NCBI RefSeq assembly: GCF_900103125.1
Contig: NZ_FNJV01000007.1
Coordinates: 248,001-312,000, forward strand
Reading direction: 5' to 3'
Length of the DNA: 64,000 nucleotides
DNA from: Mucilaginibacter sp. OK268
GTDB lineage: Bacteria; Bacteroidota; Bacteroidia; Sphingobacteriales; Sphingobacteriaceae
The notes beneath the pieces were generated by a model. It was not told the origin of the DNA and did not search any database. It saw nothing but the letters and a program-made list of their open reading frames with translations. The first letter of the stretch is position 1. Every line of letters begins with the position of its first letter. The position numbers and the translations under genes were made by a program. This document shows, one piece after another, positions 18,557-28,074 of the stretch.

Positions 18557-19912
18557 TTAATAACCCGGATTTTGTGTATATCCTGCCAGATCTTTCTCCG
18601 TTTGAGGGATAGGGTAGTATAGTAAATAGGTACGCCCGTTTAAGGTGGTCAGTAAATCTGTTCGGCCTGTTCTTTTAATATCATACCACCAATGCCCCTC
18701 GCCAAAAAACTCACGACGTGATTCATTTAAGATCAAATCCTGGTATTGTGGGGCTGTTAACTCGGCAACCGACGCTGCTGTTGGCGGTACTTTATAGCGA
18801 TTGGTAAGATAGGAGGTAAGCGTAGCCGAACCGGCTGATACACCTTGTGCTTCCGCTTTGATCAAATACATTTCGGCCAGCCGGGATATAATGATCGGCG
18901 TTGCGATAGGGTTGGAGGATATGGCTAATTGCTGTCCCGCCTTGCCGTTTGGAAACTTGATGATGCGGGTGGGATCTGAGGAAAATACCGCGGCTTTCCT
19001 TTTATCCCCAACCTTGATCAACGGGGCAGACGCATCACTAAACAGATTTTTATAGGTAAATGCGCTGGGTGAATAGGGCCAGGTCGCCTTGGTATCATTT
19101 ACCTGACTCAAAAAAGAATGTGTATTGGCTGTGCTGTTATTGGCCAGGGCAAATATGATCTCCTTACTGGTTGAACCTGCGGTAAACATGTTGGAATAAG
19201 ACATAGAGTCTGTTGATAAAGCGAATTTACCGCTACTGTAGTTGATCAGGGAATCGGCATAGGTTATGGCATTCGCTTTATCGCCGGTAGCCAGGTAAAC
19301 TCTTGCCATTAAAGCTTTAACCGCCTGGTCAGATACATACAAATTATTACTGAACGCACCGATCAATGAACGTGAAGCTATCAGGTCACTTTTGATCTGC
19401 GCCCAAACCTGCGCCTCGGTTGAACGCTGAACAGCATCAGTTGAGCTTTTTAAAAGGATAGGTACACCGCCATACCTGATGACCAGGTCATAGTAGATAA
19501 GCGCCCTGAAGTATAAGGCCTCGCCTTTATAGGATAGCTGTGTCGCGGTAGCGCCGGTACCTAAATTATCAACACTTTGTATTAAAATATTGGCTGTATT
19601 AATTCCTTTATAATCCCCCCGCCAGTAACTGGTGATATCGGCATCAGAAGCATTCATACTTACCGGGTCAACCACATTATAGCCCGGACCTCCGGTTAGG
19701 TTTTCGCCCCTTTTATCAAAATCAAACCAGAAATTGAACAGCACATCTTCCATGGTAGCATACATGCCGGTTCTTAACTGTGGTATATCATTTACACCCA
19801 GCGAACTTACGGGTATGGCATTCTGTGGCGACAGATCCAGTTGTTTGGAGCAGCCCCAGAGGGTTATGCTTAAACAGGATAGTATCATCAATCTTTTTAA
19901 GTTTTTCATCAT
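18557..19912 (-). CDS. SusD/RagB-type nutrient-binding lipoprotein
   Basis: An outer-membrane lipoprotein with leader MMKNLKRLMILSCLSITL and lipobox WGCS. It has the classical RagB/SusD helical architecture (GEALYFRALIYYDLVIRYG; AEMYLIKAEAQ) and the terminal signature SRREFFGEGHWWYDIKRTGR. The frame is open to an ATG at 19927, immediately after the SusC stop. The methionines at 19912/19909 start a cleaner signal peptide, so 19912 is given. It is partner to the SusC gene that ends at 19930, and the two are probably translationally coupled. Confidence 0.93.
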   Translation of the reverse strand: MMKNLKRLMILSCLSITLWGCSKQLDLSPQNAIPVSSLGVNDIPQLRTGMYATMEDVLFNFWFDFDKRGENLTGGPGYNVVDPVSMNASDADITSYWRGDYKGINTANILIQSVDNLGTGATATQLSYKGEALYFRALIYYDLVIRYGGVPILLKSSTDAVQRSTEAQVWAQIKSDLIASRSLIGAFSNNLYVSDQAVKALMARVYLATGDKANAITYADSLINYSSGKFALSTDSMSYSNMFTAGSTSKEIIFALANNSTANTHSFLSQVNDTKATWPYSPSAFTYKNLFSDASAPLIKVGDKRKAAVFSSDPTRIIKFPNGKAGQQLAISSNPIATPIIISRLAEMYLIKAEAQGVSAGSATLTSYLTNRYKVPPTAASVAELTAPQYQDLILNESRREFFGEGHWWYDIKRTGRTDLLTTLNGRTYLLYYPIPQTEKDLAGYTQNPGY

Positions 19913-19929
19913 CTTATATGTATACATGA

Positions 19930-22900
19930 TTAAAATTTTAAATTAAATCCGAAAAGGATGGTTCTCAATGCAGACTGCAAGCCAAAATCGACACCGTAGT
20001 TAGCATCGCCGGGATTGGTCACATAGGATTGTTCAGGATCGTAACCATCATACTTAGTAAAAGTGTACAGATTATCAACCGAAGCAAAGATCCTGAGCGC
20101 GCTGATATGATATCTTTTTAAAACGGCAGGAGGGATATTGTAGCCCAGGGTCACTGTTTTTAAGCGCAGATATGATCCGCTTTCTAAAAAGTGTGTAGAG
20201 GGCTCCTGGTTATATCCATTGGTATAACCCGTAAATACGCCCCCTCTTACGGCTCTGGGCATAAAGTTGCTGGTGCCGGGTCCTGTCCAGTAATGGGTTG
20301 CGGCATAAGCGTCCACATTGTAAAATTGCTCCGTTTTACTGCCGTCATTTAATGTCGCGGTCGAAAAAGCGTTACCTAAAGACTCTATACCTTCCGGGCT
20401 GCCACCTTTATAGGATGCATATACTTTAGCACCTACGGAGTATTGTGCAAATATATTCAGGTCAAAACCTTTATAGCTCAAGTTAGTGGTAAAGCCTCCG
20501 TAATAATCGGGGGTTGCTTTACCTGCGTACTGCCTGTCTGCTGCTGTGATATCACCATCACCGTTAACATCATCATATTTGATATCGCCGGCCCTAACAC
20601 CTTTGGCGTATAATTTGGTTGGAACTTCACTGTCCTGTTGATAGATGCCAGTCTGTTTTAATAAATAAAATGCGCTGATGGGTTCACCATTGATAAGGGC
20701 ATGGATGCCTGTTCCGCCGCCTAATAAACTGCTGCCAGTGGCCGGGATAATATACTTTTGGCTGCCATCATATAAGGAGAGCAGTTTGTTTTTGACAAAG
20801 GTAATATTGGTCGAAGCATCCCATTTAAACTCACCTGTGAGTATCTTGGCATTTAAGCCTAACTCTAAGCCCTTATTGTTTAATGACCCGATATTGGCTG
20901 CTACCGAAGTAAACCCGGTTGTGGCGTAAACCGGTTTATTATATAACAGGTTGGTTGTTTTCTGATAAAAGTAATCTGTGGTGAACCCTACACGTCCGTT
21001 CCATAGTTCGGCATCTAATCCCACATCAAACTGACCTGCTTTTTCCCAGGTTAGGTTCTGGGCGTTTTGCGTAATGACCAGACCGCCCTGGTTATTGTAG
21101 GAGTTGCCACCCGAAACCAGCGATTGATTGGCGTAATTGCCTATACCGGCTAAGCTTCCGGTTACACCATAGCTTGTTCTTAGTTTAAGCCGTGAAAGTG
21201 TGTTGGCAAGTCGGCTGTCTTTTATAAAAGATTCATTCATGATCTGCCAGCCAGCAGAAACCGAAGGAAATGTACCGTATCTCTTATTAGTAGAAAATCG
21301 GGAAGAGCCATCGGTACGTAAACTCGCGTTCAGGATATAACGGCTATCATAATCCAGTGTCAATCTCCCGAAATAACTATCCAGGGCATAAGAATCATAA
21401 CCAACTGCATCTGGATAAATATTGGTTCCGGCGTTAACTGAATTTAAGTTAGCAGAGGGATATGCGGCATTTGCATAGTTGCTGCTGTATACACCCAGTT
21501 GGTCGTTTGTGTATTTTTCATAGGAGTGTCCGGCCAGTATGTTATAATCTAATTTACCTATGCTGTTCTTATAGTTCAGTACGTTATCCAGCACATAACG
21601 GTATGCCACATTTCTGTCCTGCAAAATAGCGCCATTCCCTGCCGTTACATTCCTGGCTACCATTTTATCCGTTAGCTTTTTATTGTTGTTGAATAGGGAA
21701 CCATAAGCGCTGATCGATGGCGTATAAGTTAATCCCTTTACAGGCGTAATATCCAGGCTGATCCTTCCAATACCTTCTGTAGTGTTTGTTTTCCAGATCT
21801 CTTCATTGATCAACATCACAGGATTATGGCGGATGATACCATTTACCCCATTTACAGCATAGCTGCCATCCGCATTATAAGGGCCATACCAGGGTTGTTC
21901 TTCCCTCGCGGTATATAATACTTTAAGCCCTACGTTACCTTCTTCCAGTAACCTTTGACTGGTATAGGAACCGGATAAATTGGTATGTAAAGTGAAATAT
22001 TTGCTAATGGTATGGTTAAGATTTAAACGGTAATTGTACTGGTTATAATTACTGTTCTTCAAAATACCCTGCTGACCAAAATACCCAAAAGATGTAAAGA
22101 CATTCGTGTTTTTGTTTCCTCCGGAGATATCAATAGCCGCAGAATTATTAACGGCCGATTCCCGGGAGATGAGCTTTACCCAGTTGGTTTCCTGAATAAC
22201 CGGGGGAATATACAGCGTAAGGCTGGTGCCTTTTTGAGTATTGTAGTTTTTAACCGCGTCCTGCATCACGGCAGTATATTGTGCAGCATTGGCCATGGGT
22301 ATGTCATTGTAGATTCTACCTGTCCCGGTGTGCGCTGTTACATTAACCTGTGTTTTACCCTCTTTGCCCGATTTGGTGGTAACAATGACTACACCGCTAT
22401 TTGCCCTGGAGCCATATATGGCTGATGCCGCGGCATCTTTCAATACATCCATCGATTCCACATCATCAGGGTTCAGGTTTGGCGCGGTTTCAAAAGGCAC
22501 GCCGTCGATAACATATAGTGGAGAGCTTGCCCCGCTGATGGACCCTGTACCGCGTACCAGCACGATGGGTTTTGCCCCTGGGATGCCCGAAGGGGTTAGT
22601 ACATTTACACCTGTAACCCGTCCCTGTAAAAATTTAACCGGGTCATTGGTGGCTCCCTTATCTATATGATCTGGCTTTACAGAAGCTATGGATGAGGTTA
22701 CATCTTGCTTTTTCTGGCTGCCGTAACCCACTACCACAACCTGATTAAGCGCCGAAACACCGGAAAGCAGTTTAACATTCAGATGTGATTGCGTACCAAC
22801 AGCTATTTCTTTTGTGGTATAACCGATATAGGAAAAAACAAGAATGGCATCTTCGTTGATCACATTGATACTATACTGGCCTTTGTCGTTGGTTATGGTC

Positions 22901-23382
22901 GATTGTTCGGCTCCCTTGACCGTCACGGTTACGCCAACCAGTGTTTCACCGGTAGCTCCGTCTGTAACCGTACCAGTAACGTTACCCGCTTTTTTTGACG
23001 ATGCCGCTTTTTTAGTTTTGATCAATACATAATTGCCGGAATACTCAATGTTAACCGGATAGGCTTTAAGTAAGCGGGATAAGGCATTACTTAGCGATTG
23101 GTTTTTAATCTCCAGGGACACAAGCTCCGTTAAAGGCAATACACCCTCGCCATACACAAATTTACCCTGGCTTTTATTTTCAATCTGTGAAAGCGCATGT
23201 TCTAATGTAACGTGCTTAAGTTTTAGGGTGATGATTTGATCTGCTACTGATTGCGCCCAAACAGGTTTGGCGTAGCTTAAGGTACTCAGAATAACAACTA
23301 CTAAAGTTATCAGTGTGCTGTATTTCATGATCTGCAATATTTTTTTTGGTGCATTTATAGAAAGGCACAAAAGATTATTCAT
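19930..23382 (-). CDS. SusC-type TonB-dependent transducer receptor with STN domain
   Basis: A 1150-residue receptor. The long basic N-terminus before the hydrophobic core (MKYSTLITLVVVILS) is usual in this group; a start at 23328 is the alternative. An STN domain follows (about residues 45-125, ITLKLKHVTLEHALSQIENK), then a carboxypeptidase-regulatory-like domain (VTGTVTDGATGETLVGVTV), the plug (NQVVVVGYGSQKKQDVTSS; DAAASAIYGSRANSGVVIV) and the barrel, ending FGFNLKF. With the FecR and ECF genes just upstream it forms a complete trans-envelope signalling receptor. The downstream genes suggest a glycerophosphodiester-containing ligand. Confidence 0.95.
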   Translation of the reverse strand: MNNLLCLSINAPKKILQIMKYSTLITLVVVILSTLSYAKPVWAQSVADQIITLKLKHVTLEHALSQIENKSQGKFVYGEGVLPLTELVSLEIKNQSLSNALSRLLKAYPVNIEYSGNYVLIKTKKAASSKKAGNVTGTVTDGATGETLVGVTVTVKGAEQSTITNDKGQYSINVINEDAILVFSYIGYTTKEIAVGTQSHLNVKLLSGVSALNQVVVVGYGSQKKQDVTSSIASVKPDHIDKGATNDPVKFLQGRVTGVNVLTPSGIPGAKPIVLVRGTGSISGASSPLYVIDGVPFETAPNLNPDDVESMDVLKDAAASAIYGSRANSGVVIVTTKSGKEGKTQVNVTAHTGTGRIYNDIPMANAAQYTAVMQDAVKNYNTQKGTSLTLYIPPVIQETNWVKLISRESAVNNSAAIDISGGNKNTNVFTSFGYFGQQGILKNSNYNQYNYRLNLNHTISKYFTLHTNLSGSYTSQRLLEEGNVGLKVLYTAREEQPWYGPYNADGSYAVNGVNGIIRHNPVMLINEEIWKTNTTEGIGRISLDITPVKGLTYTPSISAYGSLFNNNKKLTDKMVARNVTAGNGAILQDRNVAYRYVLDNVLNYKNSIGKLDYNILAGHSYEKYTNDQLGVYSSNYANAAYPSANLNSVNAGTNIYPDAVGYDSYALDSYFGRLTLDYDSRYILNASLRTDGSSRFSTNKRYGTFPSVSAGWQIMNESFIKDSRLANTLSRLKLRTSYGVTGSLAGIGNYANQSLVSGGNSYNNQGGLVITQNAQNLTWEKAGQFDVGLDAELWNGRVGFTTDYFYQKTTNLLYNKPVYATTGFTSVAANIGSLNNKGLELGLNAKILTGEFKWDASTNITFVKNKLLSLYDGSQKYIIPATGSSLLGGGTGIHALINGEPISAFYLLKQTGIYQQDSEVPTKLYAKGVRAGDIKYDDVNGDGDITAADRQYAGKATPDYYGGFTTNLSYKGFDLNIFAQYSVGAKVYASYKGGSPEGIESLGNAFSTATLNDGSKTEQFYNVDAYAATHYWTGPGTSNFMPRAVRGGVFTGYTNGYNQEPSTHFLESGSYLRLKTVTLGYNIPPAVLKRYHISALRIFASVDNLYTFTKYDGYDPEQSYVTNPGDANYGVDFGLQSALRTILFGFNLKF

Positions 23383-23490
23383 AATTTTGATATGTTTTTA
23401 AGTGAAATCTTAAAGCATTAAAGCTCCCGGCTAAGCTCCCTTGGAACTTAATTTGTATGTTTAGCGACATCAGTGCGGGAGAAAATTGTA

Positions 23491-23523
23491 AAAACCGGGG
23501 ATGTTGCAAGCATCTTCGGTTTT
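23491..23523 (-). terminator. Stem-loop after the FecR gene
   Basis: Arms of 13 bases (AAAACCGGGGATG and CATCTTCGGTTTT, with two G-T pairs) enclose a 7-base loop. On the minus strand it follows the anti-sigma gene ending at 23594 and has terminal T runs. It may separate sigma/anti-sigma transcription from the SusC unit that starts at 23382. Confidence 0.6.
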
Positions 23524-23593
23524 TTGTTTCTTAGCCTTTTTTTATCATCATATTTTAGGGGTTAAATAGTTTAATAATCAGGTAGTATATGGT

Positions 23594-24547
23594 TTATCGT
23601 ATCAGATAAGTTGTTCCTTCGTATTTGTATCTGGCGCCAACATAAGTACATAAAACGCTGAGTACGTTTTCCAACGATTCATTTTTATCAAAATGCGCGT
23701 TTAATATTGACCCGGCTATCCGGTCATTCTGAATAATGATATGAGTGTTATATCTACGGATCAATGTCCGGGTGATTTCATTGAATGCCTGATCCCTAAA
23801 AATCAGCTGTCCCTCTGTCCAGGCTTTCAGTACCGATGCATCAGTGATAGTGCCTTTTAATAAGGCTCCATTTGTAGGATTATAATCAGCCTTTTGGTTA
23901 GGGGTAAGCAGTGCGGATAAATGACCAGCCACAACACCCACTTTACCGCTTACTACTGCCACGGTAATTTTAGGTTCATTGGTATAAGCCTTTACATTAA
24001 AGCTGGTTCCTAAAACCTGAGTTTGCACTTTACCGGTATATATTAAAAATGGCTTTTCGGGGTTATGTACTACCTCAAAATAGGCTTCCCCCATTAAAGT
24101 GACCTCCCTGTTTGCAGCAGTGAACTTACTGGGAAAGCTTATCCTGGTTGCTGCATTTAAGTACACTTTTGAACCATCAGGCAGGATCACGGTTTTAAGT
24201 TGACCAGCCGGATTATAAATAGACGTATATGGTTCTGTTGGTTTATGGTTATAGTTGTTCCAGCTCCAGATACCGATAGTACCAGCTAATAGTAATACAG
24301 CGGCTACTTTAAGCCATGTCTGTAAATGGATAGGATCTCTTTTCTTTCTTTCAGGAAATAAACTGCTTTTTATCTGAGAACGGATATTTTCCTTCAGCAC
24401 ATTTTCCTGCTCATCACTTTTAAAATAGTAGCCAGGTTGATCAAGTCCCTGCTCATCCATCCATTGGTTTAGTATTTCTATTTCCTGCTCATTACATAAA
24501 CCTTTTTTATATTTTGTAATGAGTTGTTGGGCTTGTTCTTTATCCAC
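23594..24547 (-). CDS. FecR-family anti-sigma factor
   Basis: A 317-residue anti-sigma regulator. The cytoplasmic head spans about 1-85, the single transmembrane helix is WLKVAAVLLLAGTIGIW, and the FecR domain contains LPDGSKVYLNAATRISFP and GEAYFEVVHNPEKPF. The C-terminal part (LIFRDQAFNEITRTLIRRY) resembles the STN-interacting region. It lies between its ECF sigma gene and the STN-bearing SusC gene, an arrangement matching the 1.4-6.7 kb locus, and presumably holds the sigma factor inactive until the receptor is occupied. Confidence 0.94.
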   Translation of the reverse strand: MDKEQAQQLITKYKKGLCNEQEIEILNQWMDEQGLDQPGYYFKSDEQENVLKENIRSQIKSSLFPERKKRDPIHLQTWLKVAAVLLLAGTIGIWSWNNYNHKPTEPYTSIYNPAGQLKTVILPDGSKVYLNAATRISFPSKFTAANREVTLMGEAYFEVVHNPEKPFLIYTGKVQTQVLGTSFNVKAYTNEPKITVAVVSGKVGVVAGHLSALLTPNQKADYNPTNGALLKGTITDASVLKAWTEGQLIFRDQAFNEITRTLIRRYNTHIIIQNDRIAGSILNAHFDKNESLENVLSVLCTYVGARYKYEGTTYLIR

Positions 24548-24700
24548 TGTATGCCTGGCTTTATATATACATTATCGGCTATCTGGTAGAATGGTACTAT
24601 ACGATAATGAAATTTATTTTGAAAAGATAGACTTTGTGCAATAACTACATGAAAAATGAATATTACAGACGGGATTAAAGCAGAGAGGGGAAGAGAATAA

Positions 24701-25282
24701 CTACTTAAGAAGAAAATAAACCACTGCAATTGTCAGGTAATCGGTAAAATTTAACCTTAACCTTTTAAGCGCGGTTGAAAGCTGATTTTTAACGGTCTGT
24801 TCTGAAATGTTAAGCTGTTCGGAAATCTGCCGGGTTGAATATCCTTTAAGACGACTTAACTCAAAAACTTCCTTCATTTTACCGGGTAGCTTTTGTACTG
24901 ACAGATTTAACAAACCATTAATTTCCCGTATATAAACGCTTTGATTTACATTATTATCTGATGGATGCTCAATTTGATTAATACTTAATGCATGTTGTTT
25001 CCTAACCTCACTGGCATGATAATGATCAATTAGCTTAAACCGGAGTATCGAAAAAAGATAGGCTGATAATGATGAGGTCAACTTAAATACATCTTTTTTG
25101 TTCCAGAACGAAATAAAAACATCCTGTACCATGTCTTTGGCAATTTCCTCCGACTGTAATCGATTGTAGGCGTATTGAAAAAGCTGTTTCCAGTAAAGAT
25201 CATATATATAGTCGAACGCTGTTTCGCTATTCTGCTGTAGTTGTTCAATCAAATGCTGTTCGTCGCGGTAAACAAAATTCAT
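24701..25282 (-). CDS. ECF RNA polymerase sigma factor
   Basis: A 193-residue Bacteroidetes-type ECF sigma factor. Region 2 contains IAKDMVQDVFISFWNKKD and AYLFSILRFKLIDHYH; region 4 contains LPGKMKEVFELSR and YSTRQISEQLNISEQTVKNQ. The hydrophobic C-terminal end (LTIAVVYFLLK) parallels the other ECF protein in this window. The start ATG at 25282 is the first in frame. It lies upstream of FecR and SusC and should activate the 13.8-23.4 kb locus. Confidence 0.95.
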   Translation of the reverse strand: MNFVYRDEQHLIEQLQQNSETAFDYIYDLYWKQLFQYAYNRLQSEEIAKDMVQDVFISFWNKKDVFKLTSSLSAYLFSILRFKLIDHYHASEVRKQHALSINQIEHPSDNNVNQSVYIREINGLLNLSVQKLPGKMKEVFELSRLKGYSTRQISEQLNISEQTVKNQLSTALKRLRLNFTDYLTIAVVYFLLK

Positions 25283-25408
25283 ATTATGATATAATCACGC
25301 AAAAGTAGCTGCATCTTAAAGGCTTAATATTAAGTTATTATTAAATCTGAAAATATTGTATTGGACTATCTGTTTATCAGCGTGGATGCTGCTGATAAAA
25401 TCTTTCAC

Positions 25409-26428
25409 TCAACGAACCCGGTTTAACATCTTTATTTTCGCAAAGAAATCTTCAAATAGTAAACGTGTATCTAAAGAAACATATACACGTATTTTTCTTC
25501 CATCCGGATTGTCTTCATAAGTACCCTTATTGTTAATACGTGGAGTCTTTCTTGTCACATAAGTGCTGGAAGAAGGATCCGGTTCGTAGGGTGATTGTAA
25601 AGCCGATAACAACACGAGCGGGCTATCTCCAAGTATATAAGTTTCGCCAAGGTTACCCCCGCTTTTTTGAGCTCTACGCATCAGATCTTCAAGGGCGGTA
25701 ACCAGTAAGCGACCAGTTTCGCCATAGGGCTTAACCTTTTCAATTAACTCTGCATAAGCGATAAGCGGTTGCCTGTATGTGCTTCTTGGTACCTGCCAAA
25801 TACGGACGGCCGAGCGATTAAATATGGCTTTTGCTGCGGCTATATCAATATTTAAATTATACTCAATACCTGAAGCCTGCGGCGGGGCAGGTGCTAGATC
25901 GGGATATTCCGGCCCGCCAATCCATATCAGGGTGAACTTTCCAGTAATTTCCGGTGCTTTTAGAACAGCTGATGCCACCTCTGTAAGACCTGCCCCGCAT
26001 AGTATGTAAAGTGGTTCTTTAGTATCCGTCCTGAGTGTTTCCCGGATAATAAAATCAATTGCTTCGCTTTGAGCGGGAGTACTATCGTTTAGCATGGCGG
26101 TGTTCGAACCAGTAAAAACCGGTATCCGATTGTTCAGATGCAATGTACTTAACAGTGTTTTTGCCTTTGCTGCAGCATGTTCTGCCTGTATAGCCGAGCT
26201 GTCAAACCAATCCTTCGGTCTTAAGTGTGACCCGATAATACCTCTTATTTCAACAGAAGGGGATAGTGCAAGATGTGCCAGCTGAAATAAGCCATCCGGG
26301 TCGCCGCTAAAATCGTTATCAATGATTACCCGTGCTCTGGGAGTAATTAATGGAGGGTTCTGTACCTGGCCGTAACTAACGAGACAAAACACGAAATATT
26401 GAAAGAAGAGAAGACCGTATTTTTTCAT
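25409..26428 (-). CDS. Exported nucleoside-hydrolase-like protein
   Basis: A protein of 339 residues from the ATG at 26428; an upstream in-frame TTG at 26437 is less likely. The signal peptide is KKYGLLFFQYFVFCLVSYG. The N-terminal VIIDNDFSGDPDGLFQLAH is a variant of the calcium-binding D-x-D-x-x-x-D-D cluster of inosine-uridine nucleoside hydrolases, keeping the aspartates except that the last pair is spaced by proline. LYILCGAGLTEVASAV and LIWIGGPEYPD also fit the fold. It would cleave N-ribosides or similar glycosides in the periplasm. It is transcribed away from the ECF operon; the relation to that locus is unclear. Confidence 0.8.
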   Translation of the reverse strand: MKKYGLLFFQYFVFCLVSYGQVQNPPLITPRARVIIDNDFSGDPDGLFQLAHLALSPSVEIRGIIGSHLRPKDWFDSSAIQAEHAAAKAKTLLSTLHLNNRIPVFTGSNTAMLNDSTPAQSEAIDFIIRETLRTDTKEPLYILCGAGLTEVASAVLKAPEITGKFTLIWIGGPEYPDLAPAPPQASGIEYNLNIDIAAAKAIFNRSAVRIWQVPRSTYRQPLIAYAELIEKVKPYGETGRLLVTALEDLMRRAQKSGGNLGETYILGDSPLVLLSALQSPYEPDPSSSTYVTRKTPRINNKGTYEDNPDGRKIRVYVSLDTRLLFEDFFAKIKMLNRVR

Positions 26429-26768
26429 GAATTGCAAACAAAGTTGTTAAGATAGATCAAATAATATATTATCGGTTCATATTTTTTGGTTAAAAGCGGT
26501 GATTCGTAAATTTGCACGGGAATGGCTGTGTCAAGGTCTTAAATGCGGCAATGATTATGAATGTGATGACAACGAGCTGTCAAGAGGAATGAAGCTGATT
26601 TAGTGCTGAAAGATCACTATTCCGAAATACATCTTTCGATGCATACATTTTTCGAAAGTTAAATGTTAGTCTTTTTGTATGCCTTTTAACTTGAGAAAAG
26701 CTGATTAAATTTGATAGATAATTTTTTCAAAAACCCCAAAAAAATGCTGGAAATGCACTTTAACAAAA

Positions 26769-26794
26769 AAAAGACCTTCTTGCGAAGGTCTTTT
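26769..26794 (-). terminator. Rho-independent terminator stem-loop
   Basis: Perfect 11-base arms AAAAGACCTTC and GAAGGTCTTTT enclose the loop TTGC, with flanking A and T runs so it could work both ways. No protein-coding gene ends nearby. On the minus strand it directly follows the tmRNA/tRNA-like fragment at 26796-26808, as would the native terminator of such a gene. Confidence 0.7.
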
Positions 26795-26795
26795 C

Positions 26796-26808
26796 AGTGG
26801 AGCCGGAG
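26796..26808 (-). other. Possible 3'-end fragment of a tmRNA or tRNA gene (candidate attachment site)
   Basis: On the minus strand it reads CTCCGGCTCCACT, like the closing acceptor strand of a tmRNA or tRNA, immediately followed by a terminator. The T-arm and the rest of the gene are absent, since the sequence diverges after these bases. Integrases that use RNA-gene 3' ends leave such fragments. The match is short, so this is a tentative call. Confidence 0.3.
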
Positions 26809-27087
26809 GCTCTATGAAAATTTGATTTTCCTTCGCAAAATATGCGTTTTTAGCGTTTAAATAAGTTTTTTTGAACTACCTGAAAAAGTGATAGCCTCGA
26901 TGGTAGCCTTTTAGATTAATTCAATTTTACCGGATTTTATAGAACGATTTGTAATGCAATTTACGATAATTGAGGGCTTACTACAAATAATGTTTTATTC
27001 AACTGGTGTTTCTCTTTAGTGTAAGACAACGCAATAAAAGTCTTATCAAATCACTAAATTTGATCTACCAATTATCATTTAGACTTT

Positions 27088-28062
27088 ATGCCTTATTCAC
27101 GCCAGGAACTTTTAGCATGGGATACCATGAGCAAAGACCGTTTCCGAGAGATTACCACTGATTTACTTCACAAACTGGTCGAAAATAAGAAGCTCACGCT
27201 TGCAGAATCCAAGTTCATATGTTTAAAAACCAAAAATATTTTTAAAGCCGAAGACGATTCTTTAGCATTTAAAGCTACTGAATATTCTCAATGTGATGAT
27301 TTTCTGTTTTGGGATAAATATTTATTATACTGGAATGACCATGAGGGATGGGGTAACATAAAAAATGGCCCTGAAACATTTGTTACCAAGGAAGAAAAAG
27401 TAGGGGATGTTAAGTTTTTGAACGACCATTATCTGCAATGGAAAGCATTTATCGAAGCCGGTAAATTTGACAACGGTATTTTACAAACTGTTGCAAATGA
27501 AACAATGCGTTTGACCCGCGAAATTTCTGATCTTTCCAAAAGTATGGGTGAAGGGGCCAATCGTCAACGTTATATTGAAAAAGCTCTGATCTTGCATAGT
27601 AAATATTTATACTATCAAGTTGCGGAATATTATGAAGAAAACCCTGCTGAAGAACAACTGACATTGTGTGGCCATCTTATCGTAATTGATCATTTCGTTT
27701 ATATTCATACCTTATTCGCTCATTTTGCAGCTACAGTCAAATTCAACAGGCCGGGAAAAACCTATCACACCACCAACCATATTGATTTTCGGAATATACC
27801 TAAAGTGATAAAGGACATTTTAACCGATTATAATCAAGCTGCCAAATGCGCTAATTTTAATTCAGAACGTATTTATTTCAACTTAAAAGGTACTGATTAT
27901 GCGATATGGTTTCGAGCCATGACAAGATCTATCAAAGGGAAAGGGCAGGAATCATATTTGAGGGTACAGACTTTTTACCCTGTTGAATTACCGGAAGAGT
28001 TGGGCAAATTAAGATCAATGATAGTAATTAAAGCGAACCAGCACCTTTCCATTTATAATTAA
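27088..28062 (+). CDS. Protein of unknown function in the AT-rich insert
   Basis: A 324-residue soluble protein, mixed alpha/beta and rich in charged and aromatic residues (SQCDDFLFWDKYLLYWND; SDLSKSMGEGANRQRYIEK). I recognise no domain, and there is no signal peptide or membrane segment. It is 12 bp upstream of a pentapeptide-like gene and the two are likely co-transcribed. Base composition is more AT-rich than the genes on either side, and it lies between a candidate attachment scar and a broken DUF932 gene, consistent with acquired DNA. The function is unknown. Confidence 0.75.
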   Translation: MPYSRQELLAWDTMSKDRFREITTDLLHKLVENKKLTLAESKFICLKTKNIFKAEDDSLAFKATEYSQCDDFLFWDKYLLYWNDHEGWGNIKNGPETFVTKEEKVGDVKFLNDHYLQWKAFIEAGKFDNGILQTVANETMRLTREISDLSKSMGEGANRQRYIEKALILHSKYLYYQVAEYYEENPAEEQLTLCGHLIVIDHFVYIHTLFAHFAATVKFNRPGKTYHTTNHIDFRNIPKVIKDILTDYNQAAKCANFNSERIYFNLKGTDYAIWFRAMTRSIKGKGQESYLRVQTFYPVELPEELGKLRSMIVIKANQHLSIYN

Positions 28063-28074
28063 ATTTCATCACAT

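Larger units (their letters stand above)
26429..27087. other. 659-bp intergenic region with terminator and tmRNA/tRNA-like 3' fragment
   Basis: No reading frame longer than a few dozen codons is convincing here. It is AT-rich and holds a strong stem-loop (26769-26794) beside a short stretch resembling the 3' end of a tmRNA or tRNA gene read on the minus strand (26796-26808). The right part leads into the promoter of the gene at 27088. The pattern suits the scar of an integrated element. Confidence 0.5.
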
